Shown: piece after piece, positions 15,016 through 24,417 of the stretch | How the letters are laid out: every line of letters begins with the position of its first letter | How positions within the stretch are numbered: the stretch's first letter is position 1 | Source of the DNA: Flavobacteriales bacterium | Lineage (GTDB): Bacteria; Bacteroidota; Bacteroidia; Flavobacteriales_E; Vicingaceae | Direction: 5' to 3' | Length of the DNA stretch: 64,000 bases | Assembly (NCBI GenBank): GCA_002706365.1 | Contig: PALM01000032.1 | Location: forward strand, 1 to 64,000 | The notes under the pieces: model-generated | Told to the model about the DNA's origin: nothing | The model's input: the letters and a program-made list of their open reading frames with translations, nothing else | Databases searched by the model: none | Position numbers and translations under genes: made by a program

Positions 15016-17811
15016 ATGTCAGAAGATAAGAAAACCCTTTGGCTACTTGATGCCTATGCATTGATCTATAGAGCCTATTTTGCCTTCAGTCAGAACCAAA
15101 TGATCAATTCAAAAGGTTTGAACACCTCGGCAATCTATGGTTTCACCACCACACTTTACGATGTGCTTAGCAATCAAAATCCAACACATATTGCAGTGGT
15201 ATTTGACACTAGTGAGCCAACAGAACGACATGTGGAATATGCTGAGTACAAAGCCAACAGGGAAGAAATGCCGGATGATATTCGACTGGCGATTCCCTAT
15301 ATCAAAAGAATCATTGAAGGTTTTAATATTCCCATCATCTTCGCCCATGGATATGAGGCAGATGACCTTATTGGGACCTTAGCAGTAAAGGCTGAAAAGG
15401 AAGGGTATACCACCTATATGATGACTCCAGATAAAGATTTTGGGCAGTTGATCACTGATAAGATATTGATGTACAAACCTCCTAGAATGGGGAATAAGGC
15501 CGAGATCTGGGGAGTGAAGGAAGTCTGTGAGAAGTTCGAGATCGAAGATCCAAAGCAAGTGATCGATTATCTGGGAATGCGCGGAGATGCGGTGGATAAC
15601 ATCCCAGGTATACCCGGAGTGGGCGACAAAACAGCTAAGAAATTCATTCAACAGTACGGAAGTGTTGAAGGTTTGTTGGATCATGTGGATGAGCTCAAAG
15701 GCAAAATGAAAGAAAAGGTAGATGCCAATCGCGAACAGGCCCTGCTATCGAAGAAATTAGCCACCATTATCACGGATGCACCCATAGAGTTTGAGCCAGA
15801 GAAACTTCAAAAGGATCCAATGGATAAGAAGGCATTGGAAGAGGTATTTGCAGAAGTAGAATTCCGCACATTGAGCAAGCGTATTCTGGGAGAAGAAGTG
15901 AGTATCACTACGAATAATACGAGCGGACAAATGGATCTCTTTAGCGGTGGTGAAAGTTCTCCAGAGCCGGAAGGTGAAGCTGTTGAATTGGGTGAATTCA
16001 AGACTATAGAGAATGCCGAGCATGACTATCATTTTCTTGAATCGGATAAGGAGATCGACGACTTGATCAAAAAGCTTGAAAGTGCAGATAGTTTTTGCTT
16101 TGATACTGAGACCAGCGGCTTAGATGCCCTCGACTGTGAATTGGTGGGTCTGGCATTCTCCTTCAAGGAGAAAGTAGGCTATTACATCCCCGTTCCTTCA
16201 GACCAGGCAAAAGCCAAAGCTCTGGTAGCAAAATTCCAAGCTGTCTTTGCCGATGAGAAAAAAGAGATCATTGCTCAAAACCTGAAGTTTGATATGCAAG
16301 TCATGCATCGATATGGGATCAAGCTAAAAGGTAAACTCTTCGACACCATGATCGCTCATTATCTGCTTCAACCGGATATGAAGCACAGCATGGATGTCTT
16401 GGCAGAAAATTATCTGAATTACCGTCCGGTTTCCATCGAAACATTGATCGGTAAAAAGGGCAAGAATCAGAAAAGCATGAAAGATCTGGATCCAAAAGAG
16501 ATCTCAGATTATGCAGCAGAAGATGCCGATATCACATTTAGATTAAAGAATCTCTTTGAGAAAGGCCTTGAAGAAAATGAGCTAATGAAGCTATTCAGAG
16601 AGATTGAAATGCCATTGGTTGAAGTATTGGCAAGAATGGAAGAGGAAGGCATTAAGCTCGATAAAGAAGCGCTAGCCGATTTCTCTGTGGAATTGGGGAA
16701 AGAGATCGCCGTGCTGGAAAAAGCGATAATCGAACTGGCGGGAATGGAATTCAATGTAGATTCTCCAAAGCAATTGGGAGAAGTACTCTTCGATAAGCTG
16801 CAGATCGACGAGAAAGCCAAGAAGACCAAAAGTGGTCAGTATTCTACATCAGAAGATGTATTAAGTAAGCTTGAGAATAAGCATGAGATCATTCCAAAAG
16901 TTTTGGAATATAGATCACTCAAGAAACTAAAAAGCACTTATGTAGACAGTTTACCGGAGCTGATCAATCCAAATACCCAAAGGATTCATACGCACTACAT
17001 GCAAGCGGTTGCTGCAACAGGTAGATTGAGCTCAAACAACCCCAATTTGCAGAATATTCCGATCAGAACTCCAAAAGGAAGAGAGATTAGGAAGGCCTTC
17101 ATCCCAAGAAGTGAAGACTTTCAACTACTAGCAGCAGATTACTCTCAAATTGAATTGAGGATCATTGCAGCTTTGAGTGGTGATGAAAGTATGATCCAAG
17201 CCTTTAAAGACGGACAGGACATTCACGCAGCTACTGCATCAAAGGTATTTGAAGTTGAATTGGACAAAGTAGATCGCGAAATGCGTAGTCAGGCCAAGAT
17301 GGTAAACTTTGGGATCATCTACGGTATTTCAGCTTTTGGTTTATCTCAGCGATTGAACATCGCCAGAAAAGAGGCAAAATCCATCATCGATAGTTATTTT
17401 GAGAAATACCCGAAGATCAAGGCTTATATGGACGACAGTATTGCCTTTGCCAAAGAGCATGGTTATGTGGAAACCATTATGAAGCGCAGAAGGTATTTGA
17501 AAGACATCAACGGAAGGAATGCAGTAGTTAGGGGTTATGCAGAACGAAATGCCATCAATGCCCCTATTCAAGGATCAGCAGCGGATATCATCAAAAAAGC
17601 AATGATCGATATACATCAGAGCTTCAAAACAAAAGACTTTAAATCGAAGTTACTCTTGCAAGTCCATGATGAATTGGTCTTTGATGCACATCGATCTGAG
17701 ATCGACATTATAAAGCCCTTAGTAAAGGAAAAAATGGAAAAAGCTGTCGAACTAAAAGTTCCCCTTACCGTAGAAATGGAGGTGGCAAGCAATTGGTTAG
17801 ACGCACATTAG
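15016..17811 (+). CDS. polA: DNA polymerase I
   Basis: From the ATG at 15016 the protein has 931 residues with all three Pol I domains. The 5'-3' exonuclease (about 1-290) begins LWLLDAYALIYRAYFAF. The 3'-5' exonuclease carries an intact DTETSGLD motif near residue 361, so proofreading should be active, unlike the Bacillus enzyme. The polymerase domain contains DYSQIELRIIAALSG (motif A), the RSQAKMVNFGIIYGISAFGL O-helix and LLQVHDELVFD (motif C). It fills gaps and removes RNA primers. An alternative start at 14989 would add nine residues not expected in the family. Confidence 0.97.
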   Translation: MSEDKKTLWLLDAYALIYRAYFAFSQNQMINSKGLNTSAIYGFTTTLYDVLSNQNPTHIAVVFDTSEPTERHVEYAEYKANREEMPDDIRLAIPYIKRIIEGFNIPIIFAHGYEADDLIGTLAVKAEKEGYTTYMMTPDKDFGQLITDKILMYKPPRMGNKAEIWGVKEVCEKFEIEDPKQVIDYLGMRGDAVDNIPGIPGVGDKTAKKFIQQYGSVEGLLDHVDELKGKMKEKVDANREQALLSKKLATIITDAPIEFEPEKLQKDPMDKKALEEVFAEVEFRTLSKRILGEEVSITTNNTSGQMDLFSGGESSPEPEGEAVELGEFKTIENAEHDYHFLESDKEIDDLIKKLESADSFCFDTETSGLDALDCELVGLAFSFKEKVGYYIPVPSDQAKAKALVAKFQAVFADEKKEIIAQNLKFDMQVMHRYGIKLKGKLFDTMIAHYLLQPDMKHSMDVLAENYLNYRPVSIETLIGKKGKNQKSMKDLDPKEISDYAAEDADITFRLKNLFEKGLEENELMKLFREIEMPLVEVLARMEEEGIKLDKEALADFSVELGKEIAVLEKAIIELAGMEFNVDSPKQLGEVLFDKLQIDEKAKKTKSGQYSTSEDVLSKLENKHEIIPKVLEYRSLKKLKSTYVDSLPELINPNTQRIHTHYMQAVAATGRLSSNNPNLQNIPIRTPKGREIRKAFIPRSEDFQLLAADYSQIELRIIAALSGDESMIQAFKDGQDIHAATASKVFEVELDKVDREMRSQAKMVNFGIIYGISAFGLSQRLNIARKEAKSIIDSYFEKYPKIKAYMDDSIAFAKEHGYVETIMKRRRYLKDINGRNAVVRGYAERNAINAPIQGSAADIIKKAMIDIHQSFKTKDFKSKLLLQVHDELVFDAHRSEIDIIKPLVKEKMEKAVELKVPLTVEMEVASNWLDAH

Positions 17812-17833
17812 TACAATTGATTAACTTAGTATC

Positions 17834-18763
17834 ATGAAGAAGAGCAAGACATCAGCTATTCTCAGCGCAGTTATTTTGGCATCCGCCCTTTCTGCGTGCG
17901 TAAGTGAAGAAGGTTCAGAAAGCGCTCGCAATCGTCAGAAAAAGAAGGAAGTTGAGTTGATCGACATGACGGATAGCGAAAAGAAGGAGAAAATTGAAAA
18001 GGTCCAAAAGGTCTTTTACACTCTGCCTTCTCCCTTAGAGCTTTCCCTACTTTTCAAAAGTGAAGGAATTCAATATATCCCTTCAGTAATGCACAATCTA
18101 ACCGAGAGAGATAGATATCTACTCAGCAAGAAAAAAGCATTGAATCTAGGAGTTTACGGAGCAGATCTCAGTTATGCAGGCTTGTTTTCAAAGCATGAAG
18201 ACGCCATTGCCTACTTGAAGGTTTGTCAGGTTATTGGAGATGAGATTGGCATCGGGGAAACTTTTGAGCAAGAACTGATCAGTAGATTGGAGAAGAGTCC
18301 GAACAGTAGAGACACCCTACTTCAAGTAATCAGCGACTTCTTTTTGAACAATCAGGAGTTCTTGAGAAATTCTGAGCAACAGAATATATCTACTTATGTA
18401 ATTGCCGGTGGATGGGTAGAAGCGCTTTATTTAGGAAGCTTTATGACTGATGAGAATTCTGATGCTGAAGGAGTGAAGAATATCGTTGCCAGTCAGAAAT
18501 TCTCTTTGGAAAATCTTATAGAATTATTGAATTCAACTGAAGACAAAGGTTCATTCAATAACATCAATCAACATTTACAGGAGCTTTATGACCTTTACGC
18601 CAAGGTGATCTATCCTGAATTCTTACAATCACCTGAAGCATTCAAAGACAGCGATTTCATTTACTATGATACTTCGCAAGGGAAAATAGAAATCACTCAA
18701 GCTACCTTTTTAAAGATCAAACTAAAGGTGAAAGAAATAAGAGACATTATAGTTTCTTATTAG
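17834..18763 (+). CDS. Predicted lipoprotein of unknown function
   Basis: A 309-residue protein with a lipoprotein signal peptide (lipobox LSAC, Cys22) and a charged linker (SARNRQKKKEVELIDMTDSEKKEK). The rest is predicted helical, with YTLPSPLELSLLFKSEGIQYIP and KKALNLGVYGADLSYAGLFSK, a pattern met in uncharacterised Bacteroidota lipoproteins. I do not recognise a named function. It begins 22 bases after polA on the same strand and ends before a two-way terminator, so it may share the polA transcript. Confidence 0.75.
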   Translation: MKKSKTSAILSAVILASALSACVSEEGSESARNRQKKKEVELIDMTDSEKKEKIEKVQKVFYTLPSPLELSLLFKSEGIQYIPSVMHNLTERDRYLLSKKKALNLGVYGADLSYAGLFSKHEDAIAYLKVCQVIGDEIGIGETFEQELISRLEKSPNSRDTLLQVISDFFLNNQEFLRNSEQQNISTYVIAGGWVEALYLGSFMTDENSDAEGVKNIVASQKFSLENLIELLNSTEDKGSFNNINQHLQELYDLYAKVIYPEFLQSPEAFKDSDFIYYDTSQGKIEITQATFLKIKLKVKEIRDIIVSY

Positions 18764-18783
18764 CTTGATAGCAGAGCATAAAA

Positions 18784-18815
18784 AAAAGGGCGATGAAATT
18801 TCATCGCGCTTTTTG
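18784..18815. terminator. Bidirectional terminator
   Basis: A perfect 18-base palindrome, GCGATGAAATTTCATCGC (18790-18807), flanked by A-run on the left and T-run on the right. It can end both the plus-strand lipoprotein transcript and the minus-strand M43 protease transcript that converge here. Confidence 0.9.
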
Positions 18816-18832
18816 TTTTATCTAAACTGATC

Positions 18833-21001
18833 TTATCTGATCACAACTTTCTGAGTAATTCTATCATTTCCGCCTTCAACACTCAAGAAGTATACTCCTT
18901 TACTCAATTGAGTACCGTCGATGCTAAAACGATATTCTTTCGCTTGCATACTGCCGTTGAATACTTCAAGCACTCTTTCACCAAGCATATTTCTTAAATA
19001 GATATGATGCTGACCCCCAGTCTTGGCTGCATAAACTACATTGATTCTATCTTCAGCTGGATTAGGATAGATCAGCAATTCAACTTTTTCTGCCACTTTA
19101 TTCTTATCGATAGAAGTTGGCAGACCCAATATTTGGAAATCATCGATGAACATATTGTTTCCATCGCCATTCTCCAATTCAAACATGAATCTCACTCTAT
19201 CTGAGCTCTTCACTGCAGCAGGTAAGAACTGACTTGGAATAGTCACCGTTCTCCATTGAGTTCCCTGTGTTGGGAAGAAGTTTGTAGTCTGAGTATTATT
19301 ATCATATGCAAAGAATGCAGGAGTTGTACTCAAAATGTTCAACCAAGTATTTCCACAATCCAAAGAAGCCAAAATGTTCAACTTATCGTTGCTGTTGGTA
19401 TTCTTTCTGCGGTAAGCAACCTCAACAGAAATAGATGGATTAAGTACATCATTCATATCTAGAGAAGGAGAGATCAAGCGCTCTTTACCACCTTCATAGA
19501 CTTTGTTCAAGTTGTTATTCCAAACACTAGCAGAACCAGTTTTACCTGCAAAAGAAGCTCTAGTCCAATCTGGATTTGGAGAAGAATTGATAATGATCCA
19601 CTCATTTGTGAAAGTAGTGGCATTTTCAAAGCTTTCAATATAATTGAATCCAGATCTGCCGGCAATAGTTCCATCTACATGCACATAGTCTTGCAATACA
19701 ATACTATCTGTACCAGAAGCATTTGAAACACGAAGTACTACATCGTATGTTCCTTTGGTGTTATATGTGATTGTAGGTTGTGCTTGCGTTGATGAGCTTG
19801 GCGTTCCTCCAGGGAATGACCATGAATGTGAAGTAATCGGTCCACCATAACTATCATCAGAGAAAGTCAGTGAACTACCTTCACAAACAAAGCGATCGAA
19901 TGCGATTATTTCTGCAGTTGGAACACAAGGAGCTGCACTATAATTATCATTTGTACCAGTACTAGCAAGATTGGTGGCACTCGTCATATTGCTCAACTGT
20001 GAATAAAGCGCAATGGCCGCATCCATTCTGGCTTTTTGTCCACCGCTAAGCATTACCATGCAACCTCCACCAATACCATAGCCCATGATATTCTCCAATT
20101 GATCAGGAACATTTCCTGAGTATGGATTAGGATTATTGGTAGTGCCGCCATTTGCATCATTCGAACATGAATTGATTGCCGAACTACAAGCATTATTGTG
20201 AGAGCTCGCTTGAGGAGGAGTATCACATACCTGGTCGCCACCAATCTGACAATTGAATGAAGCATCACAACCTCTCTCAAAAGGATGATCAAGGTTAAGG
20301 CAATGTCCAATTTCATGACCGCCTACTCTACCGTTAAATGTTGTGCTTGAAGCTGAACCAATTGAACCCCATGAATCAGATCTAAGGATCAATCCATAAC
20401 GCTGAAAAAGGGTTGGGTTACTCACCACAGAAGGTGGATAGGCATAACCGTAAACCGTAGGTGCGATAGGAGGCCCAAAATTCACAACCAACCACACATT
20501 CAGGTATCTATTTGGATCCCAAGTCGACAGTGATTTAATGTTATCATTCGCAGTAAAAGTTCGATGTGTATTTGTTCTTGTGATCCCGTTTGTACAATTG
20601 TTGTTAGGATCAATTTGTGCCAATCTGAACTCAATATCCATACTTTCAGAAACACCTTGGAATACAGGGCGAATAGTATTGGTATCAGAGTTCAACTTAT
20701 TGAAATCCTCATTCAGGATTCTTATTCCATCCAAGATCTGTGCATCAGAGATATTACCCTGACCATTATAATGGAAAACGTGAACTACTAATGGAATAAT
20801 GGTCTTATGATTAGACTTCTGATTAACTGGTCTGAAGTTTCTAATCTCTTCATCCTTTTGCTGCTTGAATGCCTTAACCTCAGGATATGTATCGTAAATA
20901 TTTTGTTTCACATCATCAGTACCACACCACACTTCTTGAGCCTGTGTAGTAAATGCAAATGCGATCAAAAGGAAAAAAGTAAGTATTCTTTTCATTGTCA
21001 T
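18833..21001 (-). CDS. Secreted M43-family (pappalysin) metalloprotease with PKD and T9SS sorting domains
   Basis: A 722-residue protein with a signal peptide (KRILTFFLLIAFAFTTQA). The catalytic domain (about 60-330) has the extended zinc motif HEIGHCLNLDH near residue 230 and a Met-turn in ENIMGYG, typical of cytophagalysin-like M43 proteases. A PKD domain (about 375-450, FSDDSYGG..HSWSFPGG) follows, then a beta-sandwich region and a C-terminal Por sorting domain (YPNPAEDRINV ... KGVYFLSVEGG) that directs export by the type IX system. An internal ATG at 20995 fits the signal peptide equally well. The start shares a base with the stop of the upstream SDR gene (TAATG). Confidence 0.93.
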   Translation of the reverse strand: MTMKRILTFFLLIAFAFTTQAQEVWCGTDDVKQNIYDTYPEVKAFKQQKDEEIRNFRPVNQKSNHKTIIPLVVHVFHYNGQGNISDAQILDGIRILNEDFNKLNSDTNTIRPVFQGVSESMDIEFRLAQIDPNNNCTNGITRTNTHRTFTANDNIKSLSTWDPNRYLNVWLVVNFGPPIAPTVYGYAYPPSVVSNPTLFQRYGLILRSDSWGSIGSASSTTFNGRVGGHEIGHCLNLDHPFERGCDASFNCQIGGDQVCDTPPQASSHNNACSSAINSCSNDANGGTTNNPNPYSGNVPDQLENIMGYGIGGGCMVMLSGGQKARMDAAIALYSQLSNMTSATNLASTGTNDNYSAAPCVPTAEIIAFDRFVCEGSSLTFSDDSYGGPITSHSWSFPGGTPSSSTQAQPTITYNTKGTYDVVLRVSNASGTDSIVLQDYVHVDGTIAGRSGFNYIESFENATTFTNEWIIINSSPNPDWTRASFAGKTGSASVWNNNLNKVYEGGKERLISPSLDMNDVLNPSISVEVAYRRKNTNSNDKLNILASLDCGNTWLNILSTTPAFFAYDNNTQTTNFFPTQGTQWRTVTIPSQFLPAAVKSSDRVRFMFELENGDGNNMFIDDFQILGLPTSIDKNKVAEKVELLIYPNPAEDRINVVYAAKTGGQHHIYLRNMLGERVLEVFNGSMQAKEYRFSIDGTQLSKGVYFLSVEGGNDRITQKVVIR

Positions 21002-21726
21002 TATTTATAATTTCTCAGCGAGTCTTTACCATCGCTATTTTTAAAGAGGCTCCCAAAATTACTGATAATTAAGTCCGCAGTTTGAATCGCAGATTGCAGT
21101 TCGCCATTTTGATGATATTCCACAAAGCGCTTTGCTTCGGAAAACTCATCAACACTGGCCTTCCTGATTTCAGCCTGCATATCGGTATCAATGATCCCGG
21201 GAGAAAGATCCACCACATTCAAGTTGAAATTATGAATGTCGCTTTCCTCTTTTACTACCCTAGTAAACATCGAAAGTGCCGATTTGGTTGAGCAATACAT
21301 ACTCCACCCATCAATGGGCTGATATGCAGCACCAGAGCCTATATTAATAACGTAAAAAGTGCCCTTTTCGTTGCGTTTGAATCGATTAAATTTCTTTATA
21401 AGTATAATAGGACTCAGGTAGTTAAGTTGAGTAGTCTGCACGATATCATCTACTTCTATCTCATCGAAAGTATTCACCTTCCCCAATCTGCCCGCATTGT
21501 TGATGAGGATGTATTTTTCAAATCCACTTTGAAATGGAATATCGAGAGATTTCACATCCTCTAGCTTGGATAAATCTGCTTCAATGTGACTGTAATTCTC
21601 ATGCTCTATAGAACTAGACCGACTAATACCTATCACTTTAGCGCCCTTGTTTAGAAAAGCCTCTGCTATTGCTTTGCCCAATCCTCTGCTGCTTCCGGTG
21701 ACAATTACTTGTGAATTCTCAAACAT
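21001..21726 (-). CDS. Short-chain dehydrogenase/reductase
   Basis: A 241-residue classical SDR with the cofactor motif TGSSRGLGKAIAEAF (about 10-24), NNAG (LINNAGRLG) and the catalytic YCSTK. The opening GSSRGLG and arginine/serine pattern of ISRSSS suggest NADPH preference, like sepiapterin reductases, but the substrate cannot be told. It is wedged between the cystathionine synthase gene (1-base gap) and the M43 protease gene (TAATG overlap), so the three appear to form one operon. Confidence 0.88.
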   Translation of the reverse strand: MFENSQVIVTGSSRGLGKAIAEAFLNKGAKVIGISRSSSIEHENYSHIEADLSKLEDVKSLDIPFQSGFEKYILINNAGRLGKVNTFDEIEVDDIVQTTQLNYLSPIILIKKFNRFKRNEKGTFYVINIGSGAAYQPIDGWSMYCSTKSALSMFTRVVKEESDIHNFNLNVVDLSPGIIDTDMQAEIRKASVDEFSEAKRFVEYHQNGELQSAIQTADLIISNFGSLFKNSDGKDSLRNYK

Positions 21727-21727
21727 C

Positions 21728-22888
21728 TTAAACCTTATTTAGTGCCTGTTCTAGATCTTCAATAAGATCATTTACATCTTCTACTCCAACACTCAATCTT
21801 ATGAGAGAGTCTGGGATACCGGCCTTTTCACGATCTTCTTTCGACAAAGAGGCATGGGTCATGCTGGCTGGATGGCATATCAAGCTCTCTACACCACCCA
21901 ATGATTCAGCCAAGGAAAAAAGTTCAAAAGAAGACATCAACTTAAATGCATCCTCTTTGCTATTCCCCTTCAAACTAAATGAGAGCATCCCACCAAAATC
22001 TCTCATCTGAGCTTTGGCGATCCTATGATTAGGATGCTCTTCAAAACCAGGCCAATTCACAAAGCCTACTTTAGGGTGTGCTTTGAGCCATTTTGCTATT
22101 GCCGCTCCATTCTCGCAATGACGTTCCATTCTCAAATGCAATGTTTTTATTCCTCTCAATACCAAAAAACAATCTTGTGGTCCCGGAACTGCCCCACTTG
22201 ATTTCTGCACAAAACCAATATCCTCTGCAAGCTTATCATCATTACAGATCAAGGCTCCCATTAGCACATCTGAATGACCGCCCAAATACTTTGTGATGGA
22301 ATGCATGACCACATCTGCTCCAAGATCCAAAGGGTTTTGTAAATACGGACTGGCAAAAGTGTTATCTACCACCAAGATCAAATTGTGCTTCTTTGCCAAT
22401 TTAGCTGCAGCCTCAATATCGATGATATTCAAAGTTGGATTGGTTGGACTTTCCACCCACAGCATTTTAGTTTGCTCGCTAATGGCATCCTCAACTTTCT
22501 CCATCTCGGCCATTGAGACGAATTTGAAATTAATATTGAACTTGGAGTAGAGCTTTGTAAACAATCGATAAGAACCTCCATACAGGTCGTTAGTTGAAAC
22601 AAGCTCATCGCCGGATTTCAAGATCCTTAAAATCGCATCCGTTGCCGCCATTCCACTGCCAAAAGTGAAAGCGTGCTTTCCATTCTCCAAAGCCGCCAAA
22701 TTATCTTCCAGCACTTTTCTAGTGGGATTTGATGAGCGAGAATATTCAAAGCCCTTATTTACCCCTGGAGCTTCTTGATGATAGGTGGATGTCTGATAGA
22801 TTGGCGTCATCACTGCACCAGTTGCAGGATCTGGCTCAATACCTGCGTGAATGACCTTGGTGTTGAATCTCATTTTCTTGGAAGCCAT
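21728..22888 (-). CDS. metB: Cystathionine gamma-synthase / gamma-lyase family PLP enzyme
   Basis: A 386-residue Cys/Met-metabolism PLP enzyme. The phosphate-binding FGSGMAATDAIL, the DNTFASPYLQNPL segment and the Schiff-base lysine in SITKYLGGHSDV (near residue 200) are all present. Such enzymes join O-acyl-homoserine and cysteine, or split cystathionine; the choice is hard from sequence, and close relatives are usually annotated as synthase. It is the first gene of a run with the SDR and the M43 protease and has a TAACTTTG element upstream (22915-22922). Confidence 0.9.
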   Translation of the reverse strand: MASKKMRFNTKVIHAGIEPDPATGAVMTPIYQTSTYHQEAPGVNKGFEYSRSSNPTRKVLEDNLAALENGKHAFTFGSGMAATDAILRILKSGDELVSTNDLYGGSYRLFTKLYSKFNINFKFVSMAEMEKVEDAISEQTKMLWVESPTNPTLNIIDIEAAAKLAKKHNLILVVDNTFASPYLQNPLDLGADVVMHSITKYLGGHSDVLMGALICNDDKLAEDIGFVQKSSGAVPGPQDCFLVLRGIKTLHLRMERHCENGAAIAKWLKAHPKVGFVNWPGFEEHPNHRIAKAQMRDFGGMLSFSLKGNSKEDAFKLMSSFELFSLAESLGGVESLICHPASMTHASLSKEDREKAGIPDSLIRLSVGVEDVNDLIEDLEQALNKV

Positions 22889-22914
22889 AAATCAAACTGA
22901 ATTTTGATGGATCC

Positions 22915-22922
22915 CAAAGTTA
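22915..22922 (-). promoter_or_regulatory. -7 promoter element of the metB-like gene
   Basis: Minus-strand TAACTTTG, 27 bases before the ATG. Confidence 0.5.
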
Positions 22923-22937
22923 ACCATTCAGCAAAGG

Positions 22938-24017
22938 CTAATCATTCTTCTCTTCTGTTTTGGGAGCATGCGTTCTTCTGATCCATCTTGGAAGGATAAT
23001 GGCACCGATGAAGAGATAAGGGTAGTAGCTCACTAAGCGCCAAAGTGCAACTAAAGTGGCCGTAAATCCAACTATAATGAACTCATCAAGGAAGCTAGTA
23101 AAAGCATATTCTGCTACCCCTGAGCTGCCGGGTGTTGGACTGATCAGCATGATTACCCACATCACTAACTGCCGCGCATAAACCATAAAGTGATCAAAAA
23201 GACTGAGGTTGTTAAAGGCAAGTATGAGAAAGTTAACAACCCAAAAGCGCGCTGTCCATGAAGCTAGTGTAGCTCCGAAAGCCTTTAGCCAAAAGCTGAT
23301 TGGCTTCCCTTTAAGCTCCTTTGAAGTATGCATGATATCGTCTCCGGTTGAGCTGGCATCATGTCGCCATTTACGCAAGAATGGCAAGCGAAAGACCTGA
23401 AGTAGAATCCATTTGAAGGTTCTAGGACGATAAAATACTGCTAGCGAAATAATAGTGGTGAGTATAACAATGAAGAAGTATCCGGCCAGAAAAACAGCCT
23501 TTAGCCCATATTCCCCAACGGCCCCTTCGAGAAAATCAGAAGGAAGCTCAATGTCAAAGAGAGTGGAATAACCAACAATAAGAAGAATGATCGGAACCGT
23601 GATGATGTAGAATAACTCATCCAAGAGGGCAGAAGTCATTACAACAGCGGTGCTTCTCCCAATCTTTACTCCCTCTTTGTTTACAATGTAGATGGCAGCC
23701 CCAGATCCCCCAACAACAGAAGGACTAATAGCAGAGGCAAACTCCCAAAGCATAATGGTATCAAAACTGTTTCGCCAGCTTATTTCATTATCGGTTAGCA
23801 CGCGAATCCTGTACATATAAGCCACATCTCTGGTGGCCATCATTAAGACTGCAACGAAGATCCAAAGAGAAGTTTGCCATGTCCATTCAAAATTGGCGAA
23901 CTGTTCTGGATCGAAATCTTTCACAAATAGATAGGTAGCCACCGACAATCCAATAATAATTGTAATTGCTATCCGTCTCTTAGAAAAAAGCTTTAAGGCT
24001 CTGGGCTTTTGCGACAT
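22938..24017 (-). CDS. Flippase-like integral membrane protein (LPG-synthase TM region / UPF0104)
   Basis: A 359-residue protein with about eight hydrophobic segments and the family features SISPSVVGGSGAAIYIVNKEG and MLISPTPGSSGVAEYAF, the glycine/proline-rich loops of the lysylphosphatidylglycerol-synthase membrane domain family. The N-terminus is basic (MSQKPRALKLFSKRR) and the C-terminus is polar and cytoplasmic. Members without the catalytic domain are thought to move lipids across the inner membrane, or are unassigned. The neighbours give no substrate hint. Confidence 0.85.
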   Translation of the reverse strand: MSQKPRALKLFSKRRIAITIIIGLSVATYLFVKDFDPEQFANFEWTWQTSLWIFVAVLMMATRDVAYMYRIRVLTDNEISWRNSFDTIMLWEFASAISPSVVGGSGAAIYIVNKEGVKIGRSTAVVMTSALLDELFYIITVPIILLIVGYSTLFDIELPSDFLEGAVGEYGLKAVFLAGYFFIVILTTIISLAVFYRPRTFKWILLQVFRLPFLRKWRHDASSTGDDIMHTSKELKGKPISFWLKAFGATLASWTARFWVVNFLILAFNNLSLFDHFMVYARQLVMWVIMLISPTPGSSGVAEYAFTSFLDEFIIVGFTATLVALWRLVSYYPYLFIGAIILPRWIRRTHAPKTEEKND

Positions 24018-24035
24018 TGGCTGCTAAATCTATCC

Positions 24036-24043
24036 TATTTTTG
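24036..24043 (+). promoter_or_regulatory. -7 promoter element of the ArsC-like gene
   Basis: TATTTTTG, 17 bases before the ATG at 24061; TTGG at 24017-24020 is a possible -33 partner at a short distance. Confidence 0.4.
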
Positions 24044-24060
24044 ATTCCTTATTCCCTATT

Positions 24061-24408
24061 ATGAAGAAAGCATATTACCTCTCTACTTGTTCAACTTGTA
24101 AGAAGATCCTGAATGAGATCAATGCTCCTAACGACTTGATTTTACAGGACATCAAAACTAATAAAATTAGCACTGAGCAAATAGATGAAATGAAATCGCT
24201 AAGCGGCAGTTACGAATCATTGTTCAGTAGACGAGCAATGAAATACCGAGAAATGGGATTACAAGACAAGGATCTTACAGAAACTGACTATAGAAAGTTG
24301 ATCCTTGAAGAATACACCTTTCTAAAACGACCGGTCTTCATTATCGACAATGAGATCTTTATTGGATCGGCTAAAAAGACAATTGAGCAGCTTAAAATGG
24401 CTCTTTAA
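24061..24408 (+). CDS. ArsC/Spx-family thioredoxin-fold protein
   Basis: A 115-residue protein starting MKKAYYLSTCSTCKKIL, with a CxxC pair at Cys10 and Cys13 and the family's SRRAMKYREMGL and RPVFIIDNEIFIG segments. The CxxC arrangement fits Spx/MgsR-like proteins better than classical arsenate reductases, which have a single N-terminal active-site Cys. The conserved arginine of ArsC active sites is replaced in the DNE..IG context. There is no ars operon nearby, so arsenate reduction is doubtful. The gene is followed 9 bases later by an EamA transporter. Confidence 0.85.
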   Translation: MKKAYYLSTCSTCKKILNEINAPNDLILQDIKTNKISTEQIDEMKSLSGSYESLFSRRAMKYREMGLQDKDLTETDYRKLILEEYTFLKRPVFIIDNEIFIGSAKKTIEQLKMAL

Positions 24409-24417
24409 TCACAAAAG

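Noticed and set aside
15757-16829. Minus-strand open frames inside polA
   Set aside because: They oppose conserved polymerase domains and have no start or promoter signals.
24061-24408. Arsenate resistance gene
   Set aside because: There is no ars operon and the CxxC layout fits Spx-like proteins better.
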